DNA of 9,826 bases from Candidatus Melainabacteria bacterium (GTDB taxonomy: Bacteria > Cyanobacteriota > Vampirovibrionia > Obscuribacterales > Obscuribacteraceae): contig JACQVM010000072.1 of assembly GCA_016209785.1 (NCBI GenBank), positions 1 through 9,826 on the forward strand. Reading direction: 5' to 3'. Shown piece by piece: positions 1 to 6,449 of the stretch. A model generated the notes under the pieces. That model saw only the letters and a list, made by a program, of their open reading frames with translations. It did not search any database and was not told the DNA's origin. The translations under genes and the position numbers were made by a program. The first letter of the stretch is position 1. The number at the start of each line of letters is the position of its first letter.

Positions 1-1
1 A

Positions 2-163
2 CTAGAGACAGGCACTCTTTGCCAGACAATTCTTCAATCTAATGACAAAGTTACTATCCTTACCGAAGTAGAAGTGGGTGTTCTTGCGGTTTTTCTAGAA
101 GCAAGAGAACCCAAGAAACTTAACGGATTACTGCAAGCAATTTACTCTACAATTCACGGATAA
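2..163 (+). CDS. C-terminal end of an unrecognised protein (partial)
   Basis: An open frame enters from the left edge and stops at TAA 161-163, giving about 53 residues (starts LETGTLCQTILQS, ends LLQAIYSTIHG). The other two forward frames close early in this stretch. The fragment has alternating hydrophobic strands (VTILTEVEVGVLAVFLEA) followed by an amphipathic end, so it looks like the last part of a small alpha/beta domain, with no signal or membrane segment. I do not recognise the family. It lies on the same strand as the peroxiredoxin gene and ends 54 nt before that gene's preferred start, so the two could be co-transcribed. Being open only from the edge, it could also be a chance frame, but the length and clean end near the next gene favour a real gene. 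Confidence 0.5.
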   Translation, partial: LETGTLCQTILQSNDKVTILTEVEVGVLAVFLEAREPKKLNGLLQAIYSTIHG

Positions 164-217
164 TAGTAAATCCTGTTGGGACAGAGGATGACAACACCAT
201 TTGAAAAAGTGATCAAA

Positions 218-658
218 ATGCCCCAAGTAGGTGAGCCTGCACCCAAGTTTACGCTGCCTGCTTATCCAGCAGGACCTATCAGCCTGGATGATTATGCTGG
301 CAAGAAAAATGTCATTCTTGCATTTTATCCTAAAGACAATACACCTGGCTGCACCAAGGAAATGTGTACTTTTTCTAGCATGCGCTCGTGCTTTCAAGAT
401 TTAAGCACCCAGGTTTTAGGTATATCCTGCGACAGCCTGGAGTCTCACCAAGATTTTGCCAGCAAGTTTGACCTAGAACAGCCTTTGTTGTCCGATGGGG
501 AAGCTGTGGTTGGCAAACTTTACGGTGTGCTGGGCCAAGGCAGATCAATGCCTAATCGAGTGTTGTTTGTCATTGACAAGTTGGGTATTGTGCAACACGT
601 AATTGAAGGAATGCCGGACAACAAAAAGCTGCTGGATTTACTGAAGCAGCTTAATTAG
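218..658 (+). CDS. bcp: Thioredoxin-dependent thiol peroxidase, Bcp/PrxQ type peroxiredoxin
   Basis: Reduces hydrogen peroxide and organic hydroperoxides in the cytoplasm with electrons from thioredoxin. The 146-residue product has the whole AhpC/TSA-type fold: VGEPAPKFTLP near the N-terminus, the active-site segment FYPKDNTPGCTKEMC, then GISCDS, FDLEQPLLSDG, the conserved Arg in PNRVLFVID, and a C-terminal helix. With the start at ATG 218 the peroxidatic Cys is residue 45 and the resolving Cys residue 50, the same numbers as in E. coli Bcp, which is the main reason for this start. The frame is open further up, with TTG 176 and ATG 188 as other starts. ATG 188 has AGAGG directly against it, which is too close for a good ribosome site, and no candidate has a strong Shine-Dalgarno. 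The gene ends tail-to-tail with dsbD, overlapping it by 8 bp. Family assignment is very safe; the start is the only doubt. Confidence 0.95.
   Translation: MPQVGEPAPKFTLPAYPAGPISLDDYAGKKNVILAFYPKDNTPGCTKEMCTFSSMRSCFQDLSTQVLGISCDSLESHQDFASKFDLEQPLLSDGEAVVGKLYGVLGQGRSMPNRVLFVIDKLGIVQHVIEGMPDNKKLLDLLKQLN
622..652 (-). terminator. Probable intrinsic terminator of the GH1-dsbD unit, inside the end of bcp
   Basis: Perfect 8-bp inverted repeat AAGCTGCT (626-633) / AGCAGCTT (645-652) with an 11-nt loop. Read on the minus strand the hairpin starts within the dsbD stop codon and its second arm runs into TTTTTG, the stem-plus-T-run layout of a Rho-independent terminator. On the plus strand the hairpin is followed by AATTAGCATT, with no T-run, so it would not terminate bcp. 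The stem is modest (4 GC of 8 pairs), so efficiency is uncertain. Confidence 0.6.
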
Positions 659-2576
659 CATTGCCTTTATTGGCTGCTTCGGCAAGCTTTTCTAATATCA
701 AAGTCGGTGTAACTACCTCCGGTAGAACCAACGGCTCCAGTGGTTTGCCGGCCGGAAAGATAACATAAAGCGGGACCCCGGAGCGGCCAAATTTTTGTAG
801 AAGCTTAGTGATACTTGGGTTTTGTTTGGTCCAATCAGCCTTGAATGCCACCACACCTAGAGCCTTCATTTTTTTTGCCACGGCTGTGGTCTCAATAGCT
901 GTCTTCTCGTTAACCTTGCAAGTAAGGCACCAGTCAGCAGTAAAGTCTATAAAAACAGTCTTGCCTTGGTTGAGCTCCTCATTCAGGGTCTCTATGCTAA
1001 AGGGCTGCCAGTCTATCTTCGACACTGAATCACTATCCTGCCTAGCAAGTTCTGGCATGCTGGCTGTATCGATCTTGCCTTCTGGCACGCTCAGCACTGG
1101 GTGCAACCAGAAATAGTATGCTAGAGCTACCGTAGACAACGCTAATGTCCATACACATACAACTTTTCTAGTAGAACTGCTAAGGTCAGTCATTTGCGCT
1201 ACCAGCCAAGCTGCAAAGCCCACGCAAAGCAAAAATGCAAGAGTTGAAAGAGCACCAACCAACCCTAGCTGCCCACCTAGGATCCACAGAAGCCATACAA
1301 CCGTAGCCAGCAGCACAAAACCCATGAGTTCCTTAAAAACTTTCATCCAGTTACCTGGCTTAGGAATAATGCGCATCCATCCTGGATTAGCGGTCAACAA
1401 CAAATAAGGGAAGCTCATGCCAAAGCCAATGGCAAGAAAGATCAACATTATGGCCCACCAAGGCTGGGTAAAGGCAAATCCTACAGCAGTCCCTAGAAAT
1501 GGTGCCGTACAGGGAGTCGCAAGAACAGTGGCTAGAACACCGTTGCCAAACGATCCAACATAGCCTTCCTGGCTGCCCAACCAAGCAAGCTGTAGCTGCC
1601 CACCAGGAAAGGTGACGTAAAACAAACCAAAAAGGCTAAGCGCTAAGAGCAAGATTACAGTCGACATGACAATTACAAATCCAGGATTTTGAAATTGAAA
1701 GCCCCAACCTACTTGTTGACCAGCTATTTGCAAGGAAACAACTACTAAAGACAAGACAACGCTAGAGAAAAGAATGCCACAAGCAAAGGCTACACCCAAC
1801 TTAAAGATACGCTTGGACTCCTCGGCAGCTTGCTGCACAAACCCTAACAGCTTTATGGAAATTACAGGCAATACACAAGGCATAAAGTTCAAGATAAAGC
1901 CACCTAAAAAGGCAAACATAAGCCCAACATAAAGGTTAGGAGGGCTGCCGCCTGTTCCTTGAGGCTTTAACTCATCTTCTAAAATGCTTCGACTGGAACC
2001 AGATGATATTGGCGCCTGGGAGAATTGCTGCTCATTGTCAGATTCAAGAAAGGCATTATTGGTTGTGACAGGCAGCGAAAGACTAACTTCGGCCAACCCC
2101 GGCACACAAAGTTCACGACACGCAAGCCATTTTACTTTTGCGGCAAACCTAAGGCGGCTACCAGCTCTGAGCTTGGCTGGAGGGGTTACCGTGGAAACAA
2201 TAATGGTCTGATCCTTGTAGCCAAGCGTAATCAGTCCAGACTCTTCAAATCTTTCAGGTTTTTTCCACTCAAGGGGTCCCACATGAAAGTCCTGGGGAAG
2301 CACCCACTCAACAGTGGTTGCTATCCCAGCGTCGCCTGGCTCTTTGTAGTATGTGTGCCAGCCTGGAGCCATTTTAAGTTCAACAGCTAACTTAAAGGGC
2401 ACATTTGCCTTGACTGCCTTTGTGTTAGCAATTAAGGAAACTTTGACACTCTCGTCAGACTCGGCAGATACATCAGCAGCTTGAGTTACGCCAGCTACCC
2501 ACATACTAATGCCAAACACCATCACAGCCGTGCAAACTAAGATTATCGATTTATAGCTTAGGCAGATCTTAATCAT
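651..2576 (-). CDS. dsbD: Thiol:disulfide interchange protein DsbD (ScsB/DsbD family)
   Basis: Moves reducing equivalents from cytoplasmic thioredoxin across the inner membrane to periplasmic thiol proteins. The 641-residue product has all three modules. A signal peptide covers about residues 1-33 with cleavage after TQA. The N-terminal beta domain carries WLACRELC (Cys153/Cys157; the CxxxC spacing is tighter than E. coli DsbD and resembles ScsB-like members). A membrane domain of about eight segments (roughly 212-495) has PCVLPV (Cys234) and TPCTAP (Cys356), the two redox cysteines of the DsbD/CcdA core. A C-terminal thioredoxin domain has DFTADWCLTCK (Cys550/Cys553). The start at ATG 2576 was chosen because it begins the signal peptide; the frame is open to 2627, but that would add 17 polar residues overlapping the GH1 gene. 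It begins 4 nt after the GH1 stop with no clear Shine-Dalgarno, which suggests translational coupling. TTG 2579 just before it could also serve. Confidence 0.95.
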   Translation of the reverse strand: MIKICLSYKSIILVCTAVMVFGISMWVAGVTQAADVSAESDESVKVSLIANTKAVKANVPFKLAVELKMAPGWHTYYKEPGDAGIATTVEWVLPQDFHVGPLEWKKPERFEESGLITLGYKDQTIIVSTVTPPAKLRAGSRLRFAAKVKWLACRELCVPGLAEVSLSLPVTTNNAFLESDNEQQFSQAPISSGSSRSILEDELKPQGTGGSPPNLYVGLMFAFLGGFILNFMPCVLPVISIKLLGFVQQAAEESKRIFKLGVAFACGILFSSVVLSLVVVSLQIAGQQVGWGFQFQNPGFVIVMSTVILLLALSLFGLFYVTFPGGQLQLAWLGSQEGYVGSFGNGVLATVLATPCTAPFLGTAVGFAFTQPWWAIMLIFLAIGFGMSFPYLLLTANPGWMRIIPKPGNWMKVFKELMGFVLLATVVWLLWILGGQLGLVGALSTLAFLLCVGFAAWLVAQMTDLSSSTRKVVCVWTLALSTVALAYYFWLHPVLSVPEGKIDTASMPELARQDSDSVSKIDWQPFSIETLNEELNQGKTVFIDFTADWCLTCKVNEKTAIETTAVAKKMKALGVVAFKADWTKQNPSITKLLQKFGRSGVPLYVIFPAGKPLEPLVLPEVVTPTLILEKLAEAANKGNAN

Positions 2577-2580
2577 CAAT

Positions 2581-3996
2581 TTATCGTAGCCGAGTTGGTG
2601 TTTGTATACATTGAGGTGAAATGGCATTTAAGGCAGCTATTTGCGCATACACTTTGGCACTAGTACGTGGTGTCCGCTCCTGATTGGTGTAATTTACCCT
2701 CACCAAGCCAAATCTACATGTAAGTCCATCGGACCACTCAAAATTATCCAGAAATGACCAGTGCAAATATCCTTTGACGTTAGCCCCAGCCTTAATGGAC
2801 TCATGTATGGCCATTAAATGTGATACCAGATATCGTACTCGCTGATCATCGTTCAGCGACCAATCGCCATTGGTTGTGTTTGCCGGGAAACATGTGGACA
2901 TACCATTTTCAGTTATAAAAATTGGGCGTGCATTGTTTTTAAGATCGAAGCGGTAAGGTGCCAGGTCTTCTGTAAGTAAGTAATAGAGCCCCTCAGGATA
3001 GATCTCCCAGCCCATGCCTGTTTTTTCCAGCGGGGCAATCTGAGATTGTCTGCCCAAGATATCCAAAGGTAAGCTAAATTTGAACTCACAGATTTCCCGT
3101 GTAAAGTAATTAAAGGCAAGATAGTCCATTGTGCCTTTCAGTCCCGCAACAGGCCCAGAAATTGCTTGTAGCTCCTTGCTCAAGTTAAGGGGAAATGGAA
3201 ATTCAAGCTGCCCTTTCTCCACAGCAAGTGGGAAAAGGTGATTAAAGACATAATCTCGATAATAACGGCTAATGAGATCTAGCGGATTCACCTTGCGACG
3301 GGCAACAAAGGGTCTCCAATGAATGGTAAAACTAATTTTTGCCTTAGGTGAGATATTGTGAATGGCCTGATACGCCTGAGCATGCCCTTCCAGCAGGCCT
3401 CGGATAGCTTGAAAGGCTAGGCGATAGTTCTTATGGTAGCCTGGTGGCCATAAGCCATTTATATACCCTTGGTATGCATAGACTAAAGGTTCATTGATTG
3501 TGAGCCAGTAGTCAACCAAATCACCTAGCTCTTGGGCAGCTAGCTCAGCATACTTGGCAAAAGCAACTATCGTACGCTCATTGTTCCACCCTCCCATCTC
3601 GGACAGCCATCTCGGCAAGCAAAAATGAAACAAAGTTACAAAAGTCGTCATACCATGAGCCTTCAGAGCTTCCAGAAGCTTTTTATAGTAGTCCAGGGAT
3701 TCGCCATCCAGATGGCACTGGTTAGTAGCTTTTGGACAAAGGGTTGCCCAATTTAGGCTAATACGAAAGGCTTTTAGGTTGAGCTCCTGGCACAGTTCAA
3801 TGTCATCGCCATAATGTGAGAAAAACTCGCAGGCTTTATCTGCAGTTGTGCCATCAGCAATTGTCCCTGACTTGGTGGTCCATTGAGACCAATCAGACAA
3901 CCTTTGAGAAATCTCTAAAGGGTTGCCCTCAAATTGAAAAGCAGAAGTTGCCACACCCCAAAGAAAATCTGGGGGAAATCTCAGTAACTGGGAAAT
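2581..3996 (-). CDS. Glycoside hydrolase family 1 beta-glycosidase (beta-glucosidase-like), ATT start
   Basis: Retaining beta-glycosidase with a (beta/alpha)8 barrel that releases terminal beta-linked sugars from oligosaccharides or aryl glycosides; there is no signal peptide, so it acts in the cytoplasm. With the start proposed here it is 471 residues, normal for GH1. Visible motifs: FPPDFLWGVATSAFQFEGN (7-25), TLFHFCLPRWL with substrate His124, TINEP with acid/base Glu169, FITENG with nucleophile Glu363, and HWSFLDNFEWSDG with sugar-binding Trp413, Glu420 and Trp421, then RFGL. All catalytic residues are present. The first ATG/GTG/TTG in the frame is GTG 3954, inside the FLWGVATS strand, so it would delete conserved residues. 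Upstream to the in-frame TAG (4009-4011) there is no ATG, GTG or TTG, only ATT 3996 and CTG 3984. ATT 3996 sits 8 nt after AGGAGG. Exact sugar specificity cannot be read. It is the first gene of the unit with dsbD. Confidence 0.93.
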   Translation of the reverse strand: MSQLLRFPPDFLWGVATSAFQFEGNPLEISQRLSDWSQWTTKSGTIADGTTADKACEFFSHYGDDIELCQELNLKAFRISLNWATLCPKATNQCHLDGESLDYYKKLLEALKAHGMTTFVTLFHFCLPRWLSEMGGWNNERTIVAFAKYAELAAQELGDLVDYWLTINEPLVYAYQGYINGLWPPGYHKNYRLAFQAIRGLLEGHAQAYQAIHNISPKAKISFTIHWRPFVARRKVNPLDLISRYYRDYVFNHLFPLAVEKGQLEFPFPLNLSKELQAISGPVAGLKGTMDYLAFNYFTREICEFKFSLPLDILGRQSQIAPLEKTGMGWEIYPEGLYYLLTEDLAPYRFDLKNNARPIFITENGMSTCFPANTTNGDWSLNDDQRVRYLVSHLMAIHESIKAGANVKGYLHWSFLDNFEWSDGLTCRFGLVRVNYTNQERTPRTSAKVYAQIAALNAISPQCIQTPTRLR

Positions 3997-4004
3997 GGAA
4001 CTTG

Positions 4005-4010
4005 CCTCCT
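4005..4010 (-). promoter_or_regulatory. Perfect Shine-Dalgarno AGGAGG deciding the GH1 start
   Basis: On the minus strand AGGAGG is followed by CAAGTTCC and then ATT at 3996, a spacing of 8 nt. No ATG, GTG or TTG in the GH1 frame lies within reach; GTG 3954 is about 50 nt away and CTG 3984 is 20 nt away. This site is the main reason for placing the start at ATT. Confidence 0.7.
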
Positions 4011-4044
4011 AACGCTAGCCAGCAAAAGCAAAGGGTTCAGGCTC

Positions 4045-4050
4045 ATTTTA
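4045..4050 (-). promoter_or_regulatory. Possible -10 element for the GH1-dsbD unit
   Basis: TAAAAT on the minus strand (one mismatch to TATAAT) lies about 35 nt before the GH1 Shine-Dalgarno, giving a short leader. No good -35 hexamer is seen at 16-18 nt upstream, so this is only a candidate. Confidence 0.25.
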
Positions 4051-4078
4051 CCCCTTCTAACAGACAGACTCTTATAAT
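4046..4078 (+). promoter_or_regulatory. Promoter for the rightward GT-C gene pair
   Basis: A perfect -10 hexamer TATAAT occupies 4073-4078. The -35 side is weak: TTTTAC (4046-4051) is the nearest T-rich match but its spacing of 21 nt is too long, so an activator or an unusual sigma factor contact may be needed. Transcription would begin near 4085, leaving a leader of only about 20 nt that contains the ribosome site at 4091-4096. Short repeats flank the hexamer (GACT 4067-4070 and AGTC 4080-4083, a 4-bp inverted pair), too short to call an operator. Confidence 0.5.
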
Positions 4079-4090
4079 TAGTCCGTAGCC

Positions 4091-4096
4091 AAGGAG
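4091..4096 (+). promoter_or_regulatory. Ribosome binding site AAGGAG of the first GT-C gene
   Basis: AAGGAG is followed 5 nt later by ATG (4102) and 10 nt later by TTG (4107). The ATG is in another frame and reads MIWL before TGA at 4114-4116. The TTG opens the long frame. The best-placed start codon therefore does not belong to the long gene, so either TTG is used or there is a one-base shift here. Confidence 0.6.
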
Positions 4097-4106
4097 AGAC
4101 AATGAT

Positions 4107-6443
4107 TTGGCTTTGATAGTTATTCTGATTCTAATCAACCTAGCTTGCTTTGCGTGCACATTGAACGGTTATTTCCTAGCAGATGATTTTGTGCACATAC
4201 CATACCTGGTCAAGGTGTTTCAAGGACATCCAGTACTGCTTTGGCAAAATTTTTTTTCCAACTGGATGCAAACACAAGGGACTCAGTTTTATCGTCCACT
4301 TATATCGCTTACCCTAGCCCTTGATTATCTTTTGTATGGAACCAACCCAATTGGCTATCATGTGTCCAACACTTTCTTTCAAATCCTTTCGTCAATATTT
4401 TTGTTTCTTTTATCTAGACGTATTCTTAGCCCGTATGGACAGCGCCCTGCCACCATTGCTGCATTTTTTGCAGGTTCATTGTTTGCTGCACACCCGCTAC
4501 ATCCTGAGGTAGTAAGCTGGGTTATAGGCCGAGTCGACAGCGTCTGTACCATGTTTTATCTGGCATCATTGTTCTTGTTTGTAAAATCCGTGCAAGACAG
4601 TTCTCGCGCCAGCATATGGGCAAGCATCCTGACTTTTGCCTTAAGTCTTTTGTCCAAGGAAATGGCAGTAACCCTTCCAGCGACAGCAACGTTTTACTGC
4701 ATCATAGCGGCAGGCAAGTCATCTATCCGCGAAAGATTTTCCCTTGCCATTGCCCAAAGTTTTCATCTGTGGCTCGTGCTAGCAGGCTATTTTATAGTGC
4801 GCACATTATCTCTTGGCACCATATCCGGTGGCTATCTAGGATCTATAGGAGAAGGACTAAGCGCATCGCTCTATAAGCGTTTCTTCCTGGATGGATCGTT
4901 TGTCAGAGTGCTTTTCCCTTTCAATGAAGAACTTTTCGGATCAACAAATTGCTTGCGATTGCTTCTCCGTCTTATGTATCTTATGGCTGGGCTAAGTATT
5001 GCTGTACGCCTTCTGACGCACCCACGATCTTCCGGACTTAGCCGTTACATTGTTTTTGCCTTGGGCTGGTTGGTTTTATCGCTTGTCCCTGCCTATCAAG
5101 TATGGAATCTTACAGAGACACTGCAAGGAGGCCGCTTTGCTTACCTAGCCACAGCACCTCTATGTCTTCTTATGGTTCTGCTGGTGCTCCCAATGGCTCC
5201 CTCATCACACAATGCTCTAAAGCTAGGCTGGACCAAGTGGGCAAATATAATCGGCAGAGTCTTGCTGACCGGCTTTGTCTTGTCTTTTGCCTTTATGACC
5301 TACAAGAATAATCTGCCATGGGCACAAGCTAGCGCACAGGTTCGCACGTTGAGAAGCTCTATCGAGAACGCTCTGGCAACTTTACCAGCCAAGACAAAAC
5401 TAGTCTTACTAAACCTCCCGCAGCGGATACACGGTGCCCATATGCTTTACAACGCGGCCATGCTGGACATATTACTCAATCCACCATTATCTCCGCCTGG
5501 TCTGTCTGCAAGGGTTGTTACCTTCGAGCCTATGACTTATGGTGACTCTGAGCTATTAATAATAGCTCGCTTACGACGATTGTTGAAGACACCTGACTCT
5601 TATGCATTTTATGAGTGGGACCAGCAACAATCACAACTGATACCAATCAAGTTGGTGGCATCAAACAAGGCAATTTCTTTAGGCGGTCTCAGTCTTAAAG
5701 CGCTTGCTCCAAATAGCTTCCTTGTCTCTCCACAGCTTGACTTGCCTTCGACAGCAACAGATTTTGTTGATGTTTGCCTTGTGTCCAAGAGAGCCACTTC
5801 TGCCCCAGAACAAATCTCAGGTCCAGATCATTTGTTCCTCTGGTGGTCTTGTGTGTCAGATCCATTTTTTTCATCTTCCCGGCGCTTAGCTCTTCCGCTT
5901 GTGCCCGACGGGGCTCAGCATTGCTATAGGTTTAATGTGTCCCAACATAAGACTTGGCTGATGGCTGAACGCATCAATCAAATTCGCCTCGATTTACCTA
6001 CTCAGTATAATTACAATCTCAAGGGTGTCTATTTGCTAACTGGAGACAATGCCTTGCCTTGCCTTGAAGCAGACGAAAGTACTTTACAGGAAGATAACTC
6101 GGGCGTGTGGAGAATGAAGTCTGCAATATGCACGTTTAGCTATGATGCATCCACAATTCCAGGGGCTACTCAGGTTGCAGTAGAAATATCAAAACCAGAC
6201 GCTTGGTTTGAACATTACTCTGGAGAGTTGCGTGACTCAAGACTATCTGAGCACGCTCTTACGCACTGGCAGCTCAACAACGTCAAGGGCAGGTTTGATA
6301 TACCACTAACAGCTTTTCCTAGTGCTGGCTACTATGAAGTCAGGGTTGCTGCCGCAAACAACAATAATAAGGTCCTTGGCTATGTCTCCGACCCAATTAA
6401 CCTTCAGATAGGGCCCGAACAATTCAGTAGCTTAAGACATTAG
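4107..6443 (+). CDS. GT-C fold (TMTC/PMT-like) membrane glycosyltransferase-like protein, first paralog
   Basis: Probable inner-membrane sugar transferase of the GT-C superfamily, which uses polyprenyl-phosphate sugars on the outer face of the membrane; donor and acceptor are unknown. The 778-residue product begins directly in a membrane helix (1-20). The first loop has the acidic motif LADDFVH (Asp26-Asp27), then FYRPL (62-65 region), GTNPIGYHVSN (78-88), AAHPLHPEVVSWVIGRVD (127-144), LLSKEMAVTLP (181-191) and GGRFAYLATAPL (341-352). I count about 11 hydrophobic segments ending near 397. These motifs in this order match the catalytic half of TMTC-type proteins, but no TPR repeats follow. Instead residues 400-778 are soluble: LVLLNLPQRIHGAHML (432-447), a beta-rich stretch with a conserved Trp (617), and a final Ig-like segment starting FSYDAS (677). 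Start is TTG 4107, with the frame issue described for the ribosome site. A paralog follows 6 nt downstream. Fold assignment is good; enzymatic role is inferred. Confidence 0.85.
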   Translation: MALIVILILINLACFACTLNGYFLADDFVHIPYLVKVFQGHPVLLWQNFFSNWMQTQGTQFYRPLISLTLALDYLLYGTNPIGYHVSNTFFQILSSIFLFLLSRRILSPYGQRPATIAAFFAGSLFAAHPLHPEVVSWVIGRVDSVCTMFYLASLFLFVKSVQDSSRASIWASILTFALSLLSKEMAVTLPATATFYCIIAAGKSSIRERFSLAIAQSFHLWLVLAGYFIVRTLSLGTISGGYLGSIGEGLSASLYKRFFLDGSFVRVLFPFNEELFGSTNCLRLLLRLMYLMAGLSIAVRLLTHPRSSGLSRYIVFALGWLVLSLVPAYQVWNLTETLQGGRFAYLATAPLCLLMVLLVLPMAPSSHNALKLGWTKWANIIGRVLLTGFVLSFAFMTYKNNLPWAQASAQVRTLRSSIENALATLPAKTKLVLLNLPQRIHGAHMLYNAAMLDILLNPPLSPPGLSARVVTFEPMTYGDSELLIIARLRRLLKTPDSYAFYEWDQQQSQLIPIKLVASNKAISLGGLSLKALAPNSFLVSPQLDLPSTATDFVDVCLVSKRATSAPEQISGPDHLFLWWSCVSDPFFSSSRRLALPLVPDGAQHCYRFNVSQHKTWLMAERINQIRLDLPTQYNYNLKGVYLLTGDNALPCLEADESTLQEDNSGVWRMKSAICTFSYDASTIPGATQVAVEISKPDAWFEHYSGELRDSRLSEHALTHWQLNNVKGRFDIPLTAFPSAGYYEVRVAAANNNNKVLGYVSDPINLQIGPEQFSSLRH
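6051..6065 (+). repeat. Short tandem repeat (GCCTT)3
   Basis: Three head-to-tail copies of the pentamer GCCTT lie within the first GT-C gene, encoding ALPCL. A change in copy number would shift the frame and cut off about the last 130 residues. Three units are few, so slippage is probably rare. Confidence 0.45.
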
Positions 6444-6449
6444 AACCAG

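Noticed and set aside
2025..2390. Plus-strand 121-codon open frame opposite dsbD.
   Set aside because: It is an antisense shadow: the minus-strand frame has clear DsbD domain motifs, and this frame has no recognisable domain or ribosome site.
3981..4046. Minus-strand 21-codon ORF starting ATG 4046 (MSLNPLLLLASV...) just upstream of GH1, as a leader peptide or the true frame-shifted GH1 start.
   Set aside because: It has no ribosome site of its own, is in another frame, and the AGGAGG lies inside it, pointing to initiation at ATT 3996 instead. Its sequence does not resemble GH1 N-termini.
4067..4083. Operator overlapping the TATAAT (GACT...AGTC).
   Set aside because: The inverted arms are only 4 bp, easily expected by chance.
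4250..4257. Run of eight T after AAAA in the first GT-C gene, as a slippage site or terminator.
   Set aside because: No hairpin precedes it, and the in-frame reading (WQNFFSNW) fits the paralog's QNFWGNW, so the frame is intact here.
5609..5797. Minus-strand open frame within the first GT-C gene, and similar short frames in both GT-C genes.
   Set aside because: They overlap fully with convincing coding sequence and show no independent signals.
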